NCBI GenBank assembly: GCA_031308135.1 | Contig: JAHLJT010008756.1 | Location: 133,750,949-133,814,948, forward strand | Reading direction: 5' to 3' | Source of the DNA: Acheta domesticus | Taxonomy: Eukaryota; Arthropoda; Insecta; Orthoptera; Gryllidae | Length of the DNA: 64,000 bases | Part shown: positions 47,101 through 60,500 of the stretch, piece after piece | How positions within the stretch are numbered: position 1 is the first letter of the stretch | Layout of the letters: each line of letters opens with the position of its first letter | Program-made: the position numbers and the translations under genes | The notes under the pieces: generated by a model | The model's input: only the letters and a program-made list of their open reading frames with translations | Databases searched by the model: none | Told to the model about the DNA's origin: nothing

Positions 47101-50100
47101 CAAATTTCTCTTACCGGTGCCGTGCGGTCTGTGAGACCCCAAAAGTTTTAGGCAGATTATTTTCGGTGTTCCATTTCATGTTGACTTGTCAATTTTTTTC
47201 ACGTTAACAATGCTATAATAGACTAGAAAATAAAAGGGTATGTTGTTATAATGGAAAATGAAAATAATATAATTATTTCACTTTCACATTATTTAACTTC
47301 AAGTGGCTCTCAAAGGTGAACGGCTGTCGCTGGATCCGCTGCCCCGCGTGTGAGTGTAGTTTAAAAAGAGATAGGAAGGTATTGTAAAGAAAAACATGTT
47401 GCGACGTACCAGAAAGGAGGGCTAAGCGTTTACTTTTCCTCTGCGGTCTCAGATGCCGGACGTCACCAGTTAAGAGATATTTTATCACTACCTACCAATG
47501 TGGAGATCCGAGATAAAAAGGATCGTAACAATGAATGGAAGCATTGTATTCAGTAGCCCTGGAGGGGTTGTTCCATCACTTAAAACAAATTTACCGCCAG
47601 CGAAAGTTCAGAGAACGCACGAGACGATGGGTCTCATTTCGCTCACAGCGCTGAAGTGAAAATGTAAAGAAAATGGTAAAAATATTTTTTTGTATTTGAG
47701 CCTGCATCGGAATACATTGAAGGGAAAGCAATTCTTTATGCAAGGATGGGGTAAGGTGGAGACGGAACGCGACTGAAGGGGGAGGTCTAGACATAGTTCA
47801 GAATACATTTCGAAAATCGCCAGGTGTAAGTTATAATAAAACTCATGAGCTGAATCTCTACCCTAATGGTAAATGGATTCAATAGGGGTAGGTTTAGATG
47901 TATAACTCATTTTGTTGAGGTCGTCCTGTGCGATAATGTTATAATGTGGTTTTCTGGAATATTGTATTTGTCGAGTTCGCCCTTCCTCCTCCGAAACTAC
48001 TTTATAGACACCAACCGCCTGTTCTACAGAAACACGCGAACTGCTTGTGGCGCAAGGGAAGATAGGTGGGCGCGGCGTGTGTGTTGCAGGCGCGGCGCAA
48101 GGTGTACTCCATCCTGGAGAGCGAGGGCATCGAGATCCCGCGCTACGCAGTGCTGGACCGCGCCTCCGCCGACCCCTCGCGTGCGTCCGCCGCCCGCCTG
48201 CCACTTCCGCTTCCGCTTGCCTTTTGTCCCCCTTTACTCTACGCGCGCTTTCTCTCTCTCTCGCTCACTCTCTCTCTCTCTCTCTCTCTCTAGCTCTCTC
48301 GTCTCTCTCTCTAGCTCCCTGTCTCTTTCTCTAGTTTTCTCATCTCTCTCTCTAGCTCTCTCGTCTCTCTCTAGTTCTCTCGTCTCTCTCTACCTCCCTG
48401 TCTCTCTCTCTAGTTCTCTCGTCTCTCTCTCTCTAGCTCTCTCGTCTCTCTCTAGCTCCCTGTCTCTCTCTCGTCTCTCTCTCTAGCTCTCTCGTCTCTC
48501 TCTAGTTCTCTCGTCTCTCTCTAGCTCTCTCTACCTCTCTCGTCTCTCTCTAGTTCTCTCGTCTCTCTCTAGTTCTCTCGTCTCTCTCTCTAGCTCCCTC
48601 GTCTCTCTCTCTAGCTCTCTCGTCTCTCTCTAGCTCTCTCGTCTCTCTCTCTAGCTCTCTCGTCTCTCTCTAGCTCTCTCGCCTCTCTCTCACTCTCACT
48701 CTCTCTCGCTTGCTGTCGTTCTCTCTAGCTCTTTCACTCGCTTGTACTCTCTAGTTTTCTCTCTCGCGCTCGCTCTCCCTTTCTCTCGCTCTCTCCTGGA
48801 CCCGGTTCACCTCACTGGAACGCAGCCACGAGAATTAACAATGATAAAATTCAAATTGCAAAACAGAAAAAATAACAAAATCGATATTTATAACTTGCAA
48901 CTGCTCACGTGTCTTTCAATTCCATTTTGCATTGTCTGTTTTGACTTTTTGAGAACCTTATAACCATATTTCAAAAAAATAGTTCGTTGACCATGATGCA
49001 TGCCACCTTTGCGTGACGGTGTGCATAACGTTGAGCGTGATCCATGCCACCTTTGCCTGAAATTTGCCCCATCTCGATCAGGTTTTTCGTCCAGTTTCCC
49101 TGATCCTTGAGCAAATGCTGAGATGGTCCCTTGTTTTGCTTCTGGACATAAATGTAACTTCATTATTTGTGCACGTCTTCTGAATTTCAGTGGGAAATAT
49201 AGTTATTCAAATTATCGTTTTTCATAATATCGTGGCAAAAAGTATTATTCTTTCATGAAGAACATGAGGGTTCAGGGCAGGAATTTATAGCTAATTTACT
49301 TTTGAAAATATATTTTATTATATAGGAGCGAATATTTTGTCAACAAAACTCGAAAAAAAAACTCTTTTCTGTATTCAAAATTCGACTAGAATATGGTTTA
49401 GGATAGAGACCACAGAATTATGAAAACGTGCACAAAATTCACTTCTCCCCACAGCTCGTCATACGCAGTTTTTAACTGTTTTTTGACGTAAATAAATAAA
49501 TAAATAAATAAATAAAATTGCGTATAACGTTGAGCAAGATGCGTGAGGGTGTGCGTAACGCTGTGCGGCAGAGTGCGACCTGCAGGAGTCGGAGGACCAG
49601 GTGGTGGTGAACGGCGTGGTGTTCAACAAGCCCTTCGTGGAGAAGCCGCTGTCCGCCGAGGACCACAACATCTACATTTACTACCCCACGTCCGCCGGCG
49701 GCGGCAGCCAGCGCCTCTTCCGGAAGGTGCGCGCACTCCGCTCCCCCCACTCTACATTTCTTGTTTTTTTTTTGTTTTTTTTTTTAATTTATTTTATTTA
49801 AAGTCGCATCAACGACAAGGTTATTAGCTACTGCAAATATACATGTTATACTATAATTGATACAGGATTGAATAACATAGTGAAAATACAATTTAAACAA
49901 GAGTGAAACAGTAATTTACAAATGACAGACTAATAAATCGTCAAACAATTTTACTAATTTATATAATGTTAGTATTTTTTCTTGAAAGTCACTGGAGTAT
50001 AAAATATCTTCAAGATTATCAATCTGCAGGATTGATTGGCGTTCACTGATATATTTTGTACATTACTGAAGGATTTGGACAATTGACAGTTGTTCGTTGC

Positions 50101-53100
50101 ATGATTCACATTTTAAGGGAGCTGTGGAATTTAACAGATGACAGTGAGTTAGTTTGGTGTGTTCAGATCTGATTCGAGAAAGTGTCACTTTATCTTTGCG
50201 ATTGAGTTTTTTGTTGTTTCTTAGTTTATGGAAATCATTAATCATTTTATGTATACTGCTTATTTTGCACTCTTTCCAAGTTGTATTCCATTGTTTTTCT
50301 ATGATCCTGATTATGTAACTCCAAGTATCCTTGATGGAGTGGACAATATTGAGGACATTTTTTCCTGACTTGAGATCTACGAGAAAAGTCGGGATTAGGT
50401 TTCCGTTCGTCATAATTGGATCAGCTTGCTGGGGAGGTGACCAGAAAATCAACAGCCTTTTTCCGTGTCTATTTTTCTAAATATTTTTAGCACAGTTTCC
50501 TTGGTTTTGTTTCACTGTTGTATGTATGTATTTGGCGCAACAGCCCGGGTGCGGGCTCGGGCCTACCAGCGACGTCCCTGCCTCGCGGACTCATGGGTTA
50601 AGGGGGTTTGTGTGGTTAGCACGAAGACATCCTCATGCCGTAATCTGGCCTTCTCGACCTGAGAAGTGAGTTTTCTCATCGTCACACAGTAACATATACC
50701 GGGACGTTGCAAGGAAAACACACAATACTTTTGTCCCGAGCGAGAATCGAACACGGCGACGCGTCATGGAACGCGAGCACGCTAACCAAAGATCCAAGCC
50801 GCCAGGGCTTTGTTTCACTCTTATATTGTAACCTTGTCCCTTTATATTTATTTGTATAAACACACTTAATTGAGCAGTTACCTCAAACATTATGCAAGAA
50901 ACCCTAAATAATATCAGTGATTGGGCAAATAATTCAGGCTTTTCCATTTCGAAAACGAAGTCTGAATTTATAGTGTTTTCCAAAAGTCGCTCTATAAGGG
51001 ATGAAGAAATTACACTGAAAATTGGAGGATATCCACTTAAAAGGACATACACATGTAAAATCCTTGGAATGATCTTCGACTCCAAATACTCCTGGAAACA
51101 TCATATATCTGCTTTAAAGGTGGATTGTGTTAGGAGATTAAATGTTATTAAAATGTTGTCCTCCATCAAATGGGGCGCTCAGTATGAATGCCTAATCAAA
51201 ACATATAGGGCACTAATTCAATCCAAGCTAGACTATGGAGCAGTAATTTACAATTCAGCTTCAGAAAACATATTAAAAACACTGAATCCAATAATTAACA
51301 GTGCTTGTCGTTTAAGTCTTGGTGCTTTTAGAACTAGTCCCAGCAACAGCCTACTAGTGGAAGCAAGACAAATCCCACTAGCACTAAGACGCAAGTTACA
51401 ATGTCTGAATTATGCATATTCAACGTTCAGTATCCCACCCAACCCCACAAACTCTACCATTTTCCAACAACCAAAAACAATCATGTACGAAACACATCCA
51501 AAATCCCCAATACCCCTGAGAGAAAGACTCCTTAAATACATGAATGACTTTAATATTGTTAAACCACTCAGCTTACCTAAACGTTTACATCCCATCCCAC
51601 CCTGGCAAGACTTGAAGATTCTCATAAACACCCAACTAGGAAATATTTCTTGCACTTCCTTTGAATCTAATCCAAATGCACAGGATGCGATAAAAGAAAT
51701 GCTCCAAAAATATGACAATTTCTACCAAGTTTACACCGACGGATCAAAAAGAGATGGAAAAGCTGGTTGTGCAATAATTCTAACAAATGATAATGAAGCC
51801 ATTCCATTTCGTCTCCCGGACTACTTTTCCATTTTCACATGTGAAGCATGGGCAGTGCTCAAAGCCATTGAAAGCAGTATCAGATCTGCAAACAACATGC
51901 CTATTGTCATATTTTCCGACTCAATGTCAACACTTAAAGCCATTGAAAACCGATACACCAGCAATCCAATAATCCAAACTATCCAAGAACTTTTATTTAT
52001 CCAAAATACAAAAGGAGTCAAAATAGAAATAGTTTGGATTCCTTCTCATAAAAATATTGCTGGAAATGAGAAGGCAGACACAACTGCAAAAATGGCAACA
52101 TCATTACCAAATGTTGACCATCAAATTCATGGTACCCAAAAAGATATAAGAAATCTTTTCAAGGACTCTTCGTTAAAATATTGGAACTCACAATGGAAGA
52201 TGGGGTCTACGAAGCTACACCTAGTAAGAAACTCTATCCTGGAACCAAGTCTACCAAGATCAAATTTCAAAAGAAGAGAAGAAGTCGTCATAACAAGATT
52301 AAGGATCGGTCACTTTAATCTAAATTATTGTCATCTGTTCAAAAATTCTAACCCGGAACCCTGTCCTAAATGTGGCGCTACCATGTCTACTTCTCACATT
52401 ATTCTCGAGTGTCAAGAACTTGATAATGTCAGAAAAGCATTAAAAATAGAAGGCAGCTTATATTCTCTGTTAAAATCAGAAGAAGGTTGTAAAAAAATTT
52501 TGGAACTACTAGAAATAAGTAAGCTGTTTAATGTAATATAATAATGAGACAAATTTTTTAATGATATATTGATATAATGCTTACTGTGAAATGATACCAT
52601 GTTTGTAACCTTATGAAATGTAATATTCTGATGTAAACAAACTGAGGTCGCTGATGACCAAGCTGTTAAAAAGCGACCATAAATAAATAAACTAAAAAAA
52701 AAAAAAAAAAAACACTTAATTGAGCACGTGTGAAGAAACGGACAGATTTCGAATCGCCATGTATGCTTTAATATTGTGTTTTATAAAAAATTGTCAACTA
52801 ATATTTTTATAATTAATTGTTTGAAGTCTGTCCGATTCTTTAAAATGCGGTCAATATAACTTATCACTAACAGCCTCTCAAAAAGTCTCAAAAAGGACGG
52901 AAGTTTGCGGACATCCCTTCGACTCTGTTTCTCTATTACTTACGTTGATTCTGTGCGTTATTGAGGTTTGGGTCGTCGGTCAAGTAAGATTCCGTAGTCA
53001 AACCCGGATGTTCTTATCAGGAATCAATTTCATCCCATCAGGAACCGATGAGACTTGTATATCAACCTTCTGTGGAACCCTACATAGCCGTTCTGTTGCC

Positions 53101-56100
53101 CGGATATTACATTTCTTCTTACCAGATCCACTGTGCCATTGTGTTCTTAGCAGACTCACACCACCAAATCATTAATCAAACCGATGGCAGTCTAACTTTC
53201 AATGGAATGCTTATAGAACAGCTTTCAGAGTATGCACATATCACGATGCCAAATGAAACATTTTATTATGAAATTATTTATATTAATATTATTCATAATA
53301 ATATTCTTAAATATAATATTAATATTATTTATATTAATAGTATTAAAATTATTATATCAATAGTATTATAATATTATTATTTATAATTATTTATGTTATT
53401 ATTATCATTATTATTATTATTATTATTATGAAATATTTCACAACCTGCTGGCTCACGTGTGCTCGCGTGTGCGCAGATCGGCAGCCGGAGCAGCGTGTAC
53501 TCGCCGGAGTCCTGCGTGCGCAAGACGGGCTCCTACATCTACGAGGATTTCATGCCGACCGACGGAACCGACGTCAAGGTGAGAATGAGGAAAATATCAA
53601 ATAAACTAGCACTTTACCAAGGACTGTCTGAGAACTGAAGACCTCGGAGAAATTACATGCTATGCCGCAATACTTAAGTTTTGAGAAAACGGAGAGTAAA
53701 GGTTTAAACATTGCATTCTACGCGTAGGTATAAAGAACATTAATTTACGAATATAGCTGCCATCTTGCAGTGAATCTTTAAAATAAAAAAACCAACATTT
53801 AGGTACATCTATGGGGCGTCGAAATACACTAATATTTCAATTTCATCAGAAATGTGGCATATCATGTTATTGCCCCAACATCTTCTATTTATTTATTTAT
53901 TCGCAACTTTTATTAAACAGCCTCCGTCATCTCTGCCCCTTAGGCCGTCACCTTGGCTTAAAGGTAGTCTTTGCTCTAGAATTCCATGTCATTGCATGTG
54001 AGATCAAAGAGAGAAAATGCGTTTAGTGAAAATATGTTTGGCGGCTTCGATGGTAAAGCGGTCATCGTAACGGAAAATGCATGCAGTGACACCGGACTTC
54101 GAAAAGATGACTTATTTTAAAATGCGTGTTCTAAAATTAACTGCAAGTACTGTCAATGTGATATATTTATATACTTGTTGTACATGACAAAGACGCTATG
54201 ACTTTTAGAACACACCCTATACTAGAGGTCCAAAAACTAACATCACACTTCTCAAAGTAAATTTAAACGAATTAACAAATGATTCATGAAAAATCATATA
54301 CGAAGTAAAAAACTTAAAAAAATCGAAATTTTTCAACGTCATTGTCGTTTTTTGAAAATTTTGTTGTAATTTGAAAACCCACCCAAAATCGCACGTGTTT
54401 TGATGCATTTCCGCCCATCTTGCGGTATTCCGCGAAGTCAATTTTTGTCCCGAGAGAATGAGTCGTTTTTCAGCCCAAGAAGCGTAATTCCGCCGAATGT
54501 GGCAACCCTGATTGAAAGAGCGGACAGCAGACGAGCCCCGCGCATGCGCAGGTGTACACGGTGGGTCCCGACTACGCGCACGCGGAGGCGCGCAAGTCGC
54601 CGGCGCTGGACGGCAAGGTGGAGCGCGACGCCGACGGCAAGGAGGTGCGCTACCCGGTCATCCTGTCCAACGCCGAGAAGCTCATCTCGCGCAAGGTGTG
54701 CCTGGCCTTCCGCCAGACCGTGTGCGGCTTCGACCTGCTCAGGTGGGCACACCAATCGTCAGGGGGGAAATGACAAATGAAGAAGCCGTACGCAAATTTG
54801 TATGTTTCTCGTTTTTCCTTGTTGGTCGTCGTTTTAAAATCAGTGATCAGTGAGACTTTGGTGGTCATCTATGACAATAGCTTTGATAAATCTTAGCTTC
54901 TTGCACACAGGCACACAGACAAAAAGTTGTCAGACCCGATGACTTGAGACATGTTTCTCTGTGTATTTCGACGCGCTGAATCCGAATTTGAAGCCACAAT
55001 TGCGCCATCATCCTCCATGTTTTTAAATCGCAAAAATCCGTCGTTAAATTGTACTTTTTTTGTCTGGGAGAGTTGTGCTAAGACCTAAACACTTGACAAA
55101 TTGTAAATTGTAAATTTCATGGTGGTCTTTTGCAATTAAAAAAACTGGAGGGTGGTGGCGAAATTCCGCCGTCATCCTGTCCAACGCCGAGAAGCTCATC
55201 TCGCGCAAGGTGTGCCTGGCCTTCCGCCAGACCGTGTGCGGTTTCGACCTGCTCAGGTGGGGCCGCGTCACTTTCAGCCACTGCGCGTAGCGATCGTCAG
55301 GGGGTGGGGGGTTGATTGATTGTTCAATGATGATTTCGGGCGCGTCAACTACTGAGATCATTAGTCCCGTAAGTACAGTTTGTGTTTTTTCATCGGGAGG
55401 TGGCGGTGATCTTTCCCCGCTGGATGGCGAGATCCGGCGCCAACTAGCAGGGTTCCCCTCAACCAGGTATCTCCCACCAGCGGGGCACCGCCCCAGCCGG
55501 GATAAGCTCTAAGCTCCCGACCGGTCTCCCGGCATGTGTGGTAGAGTAGTGCATGTTAGTGTAAGTGTGTGTGTGTGTGTGTGTAAGAGAAGTGGATAGG
55601 ACAAGGAAGAGGAAGGAAAGATCGCGCGCGGTCCGTAGCCCGTTTGTTAGGGTACTGCTCTGGCATTCGCCTGGGGTTGATCGGAGAAACCACGGAAAAC
55701 CACCGATCAGAGCAGCCGGCCGCCAGAATTCTCCTCCAGACAGCGACTGAATTCGACCTAGCTGACAAGCTAGTGTCGAAAATCCTGCCGCCGTCGGAAC
55801 TGGAACCTAGGACCTCCCGGTCAGAGGTAGTGATATCTAATGATGCACTGAGCTATCTCTCCCGGTCGTCAGCGGGGAAAACGACAAATGAAACAGTACG
55901 CAAATTTCTATGTTTCTCGTTTTTTTTTGTTGGTCGTCGTTTTAAAATCGGCGATTTGTGCAGTGAGACTTTGGTGGTAATCTATGCACTTTTTGATAAA
56001 TCTTAGCTTCTTGAATAATACATAGGGGCACAGAAAAAAGTTGTTAGACCCGAAGACTTGAGACATGTTTCTCTGTGTATGTCGACGCGCTGAATCCGAA

Positions 56101-57484
56101 TCTGAAGCCACAATTGCTCCATTACCCTCCAATGTTTTTTAAATCCCAAAAAAACATCGTGAAATCGTTTTTTTTTTATTTCAGGGGTTCTTGTCAGTCC
56201 CAAACACTTGACAAGTTGTCAAATTGACAAATTGTAGATTGTAAACTTCACCGTGATTTTTTTGCGATTTAAAATCACTGGAGGGTGGTGGCGCAGTTCT
56301 GGCTTCAGTTTCTGATTCAGCGCGTCGCCATATATATAGAGAGAAACATGTCTCAAGTCTTCGGGTCTGACAACAACCCCCGAAAACCAAAAATACAATT
56401 TCACAGTGACTTTTCGCGATTTAAATAAAATGGAGGGTGATGGCGTAATTATGGCCTCTGATTCGGATTCAGTGCGTCGATATGCATAGAGAAACATGTG
56501 TCAAATGTTTGGGTCCGACAACATCCCTCGAATACAAAAAATAAAATTTTACTATTTTTTGCTATTTAAAAAATTGGAATGTGATGTCGCGATTCTGGCT
56601 TCAGATTCTCGTTCAGCGCGTTGGCATACATAGAGAAGCATGTCCCAAATATTTAGGCCTGACAACAACCCCGAAAACAAAAAAGACCATTTCACGGTGG
56701 TTTTTCGCAATTTAAAAAAATTGTAGAGTGGTGCGAGCTTTCAAATACACAGAAAAACGTCAAGTGTTTGGATATCATACCTTTTTTGGGTACCTGTGAA
56801 ATGATACACGAGGGTTGGGGCAGAAGTCTTGGCAACATAGAGACACTCACAGAGGTCTCTGTGAGTGTTTCTATTAGTACAGAAAGCAACGTGAAATCGG
56901 TTGTCCAACTACCGCTGTACGAGATGAATGTAACGTGTTTCCAGCAAGGAAGAAATGCTCGAGAATGTCGCAGGGAATCGGTGGAAGTTCTTGCGAATAA
57001 TGTCCTTCCATACCGGACAGTCACGAGATGGCCACGAGAATTTCTGTGAGGACGCGTAGCAACCAGTGATCAGCAACGCACGTGGCGACCTGTGAGTGTG
57101 CGGACAGACTGGCATGTGCAGTAATCGAACACCTGCCGAATCGGGCCTTTAGAAACGGTATATAATGCTTTTGGAATGTTGTGAACTCGTATTACTAAAA
57201 TGCTTTGTAATATGAAACCAGTACTGTCATTTCAAATGCTTTAATAAATATGAGAACGACAATTTTGGTGTGACGTTATATGTCCACGCACTTACTTCAT
57301 ACATTTTCGACCCGTACTCACAAATTTATTCTCACAAAATAAATAATTGCCATGACTTATGCTCCAACCCTCGTATGTTTTTGTTTCTGAGTGAAATATC
57401 ACAGTTGAGATCAAAAAAATACTAATTCATGATTTCAAAGAAGTTTTTGAACATTTGGATCCTAGCAGCTTCAGGAACCATTTC

Positions 57485-57528
<44 letters not shown>

Positions 57529-60500
57529 GACAGAGCCAACGGAAAATCGTATGTTTGTGACGTGAATGGATTCAGCTTTGTGAAGAATTCAAACAAGTAT
57601 TACGACGATTGTGCAAGGATCCTGGGAAATATGATCTTGAGGAAATTGGCTCCGACGTTGCACATCCCGTGGTCCGTGCCTTTTCAGTTGGACGACCCGC
57701 CCATTGTGCCCACCACGGTCGGTAAAATGTGAGTGCGGAAGCTTTCATTTCACGTCACACCATTAAAGTATTACTTCCATCAACAAAGTTTTGCCTCTTT
57801 TGTCTTAGATCCTGAAGTATTGAGAGGGAGGGCAAATTTGATCATGATCTTTCACAAAAAACTGATGTCATCTTCCGTTAACATTTGTCGTTCTTTTCAA
57901 TTATTCTCTTCAATCTAACATATGGTAAATATACCTTGTCTACGTCTCCATGGCACGTACATTATTTTTAAATGCTATTTTTTGCAAAAGGAAAGAAAGT
58001 GTCCCACAGTTGAATTGAGTTTAACACAACACGCTGGCATCATCCTGAAACTTTAGTGCAGTGCTTCAGAGGGTGCTATTCAATGAATTTGGATAAAGAC
58101 TGAGTATTGATTAAGTTTTTAAACTATAATTTTATGTTTTTTGGTGAATTTATATTTGTATAAGAACGTTTGAGTACTAGTAATTTTCGTGAACATATCA
58201 ATGCTAATAAAATAATGATTTTGTTAAAAGATTACCCCCCGTCCGTTAAAAATTTGCTCCCCTCTCTTATGTGAATGCTAAAGCTGGTAGGATTAAGCCT
58301 GATTTGCATGGTTCAATTTCCGATGTTTCGTAAAAAATGGAACCAGCTGTGCTGGTTTCCACTATAATGTTTCTGGATGAAGAAATGAAGGCAGTTTACA
58401 CTAATGAATAAACTTCTATGGAAATGTGTCACCTGACTATGAATGCATGACGTGCTTGTTTCAAAAAATCGAATACTTCACAGGGCACCGTGAAACAGGC
58501 ATTTCCGCGCACACGATTTTTTGTAATTTTCAAAATTTATCGTTCGTGATATTGACGTGCGATTTCAAGGTGTTTTTTTTTTGCCTAAATAGGTTATTTG
58601 TCAATTCACGCTCCTCAATAGCTTAAACGTAAAATACTAGCCTTGCCGAACCATTCCAGAAAAGCTTCACAAGTGGCACTACCACTGTTTACTGACACTG
58701 AGTATTGACTTGTTGAGGCGCTGTGATGCAAATTGCACGCGTTTTATTCAATAAGTTGAAGATAACTTGATTTTACCGTACAAAACGCAACAAGTCTGGT
58801 CATCATGTTTTGTAAAAACGAAGTTTGATGGAAATTGTATCTAGTAAATCAAGCTGTTTTTTAATTCTTCTTTTTCCAAGACTAGTTTGATTAGTTTGTT
58901 TTCTTGAAATTGTAATGAAATTGTTAGTTGAAGTAGAATGAGGGAAGTTGAGCGAAGTGTTGAGAGGCGTTGAGCGCGGGCGCAGGATGGAGCTGCGCTG
59001 CCTGATCGCCGTCATCCGCCACGGGGACCGCACGCCCAAGCAGAAGATGAAGCTGGAGGTGCGCCACCCCAGGTGAGGTTGAATTCAATTGAATTGAATG
59101 GCCTTATTTCACTTGGCGAGACTCAGGCCACGAGGCCTGCTCTTCCGTCTGACCACGCAAATTTCGTTAAGCTCCTTTCACCAATTAGCGGAGATGGGCA
59201 ACGAAACAGGTGATTTGAATTTAGCTCAGAGGCTTCATTTACACTTTAGGATCTTTTACATGCAGTAAATTTACTAACATGGGACAGCCGTCTTTACTTT
59301 CCCTCCGAAGGAAGGCGTGCAAAGGAATTTTTCGCCCCTGGCTTCGATCGGGTTTGAACCCCGCGAACTTGGGTATAACAGTCCGATACGCTAACCGTTA
59401 CATCGCCGCCTCTGAAGTCACACTCCCTCGCGGATATCTCCTTTCTCGATGCCCTTGGGGCGAATTTTTGAAAATGTTGCCATCAGAAGATGTAACTATT
59501 CAGGAACTCAAGATAACTTGTACGGATTGTATTTCCGCCCACACCATCAATGATATGTCTGCTCTTAATGAACGATAGATAAATAAGCGATTCAAATGGG
59601 CCTGGCAGCGCCTGCAGTAGACCCTGCAATCCGAAATACGGCGAGGATGCTTGCAAATCGGCTGAACTACATAATATATTTCAATAAATTGAATTGAATA
59701 TGCCAAAATATTCAGCTATCAGTAGTTTTTAATAAAAAAACAGCTCATCCGTATATGCTATAATTTTAATTATAATTTTGTTTGCCTTTTCCCTAAATTT
59801 TAAGTGCACTTCAAAATTGTACAATGAAATATAATTAAAGTCAGCTTATTCTTACCATTTTTTGTATGATAATACAAAGATGATCTTGTATGATAATATA
59901 AATATTTTTAGAAACCTTAATAATTATTATATAAAAACTATCAAGTTCACCCGTGAATAATTTGAAAACGAAATTCTGTGATATTTAGTGCAACGCAGTA
60001 CAATAAATACACCATTGTAAACGTGAGATAAATTTGGTTTGAAATTGTTTTCAGGTGAACATTCACAAAATGTTTCTCCACGTGTTTGTTTTTGAAAATC
60101 ATAGTATTTTAAAATATAGAATTATTATTGCAAGTATTTATCTATAGCTCTGGCGAAGATGAAATACCAAACGTTGGCTTAAACAAATATTTTATTTTAA
60201 TTGACTTATTGTCAAGAAACTCTCGCATAAATTCAAGGACATGGGAAATTGGTTTCGTTGATGTTTCGTTGTGAATGAGTCAATCAACCACGTTGTAGAA
60301 AATCTGTTCTGCAAGAAGGCAGTTGTGGAAACTGCTAGACCGGGAGCCAGTAAAAGAATCCACGTATGATAAGCTCAAATATAAAACTCTTTGAGAAGTT
60401 AGCTAGTGTTATAACTAACAAGGAAACGCAAGTATGGCGGCCTATTGGTGTCAGCGTTACGCTTCAGAAATTATTTGAATTTGTTGAAACAAAACTATGC

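Larger units (their letters stand above)
54930..56740 (+). repeat. Degenerate tandem repeat of intron sequence (~150-bp units)
   Basis: Repeated blocks GAGACATGTTTCTCTGTGTA, TCGACGCGCTGAATCCGAAT, CTGACAACAACCCC and TTTAAAA..TGGAGGGTGRTG recur at 54.95, 56.05, 56.25, 56.40, 56.55 and 56.65 kb in varied order and inversion. Confidence 0.6.

Noticed and set aside
47866..48486. 206-codon + strand frame overlapping PPIP5K exon c
   Set aside because: It reads exon c in the wrong frame and then translates the CT minisatellite; the true frame is fixed by family motifs.
54438..54755. Minus-strand 105-codon frame opposite exon f
   Set aside because: Shadow of a GC-rich exon; no stop codons because third positions are G/C.
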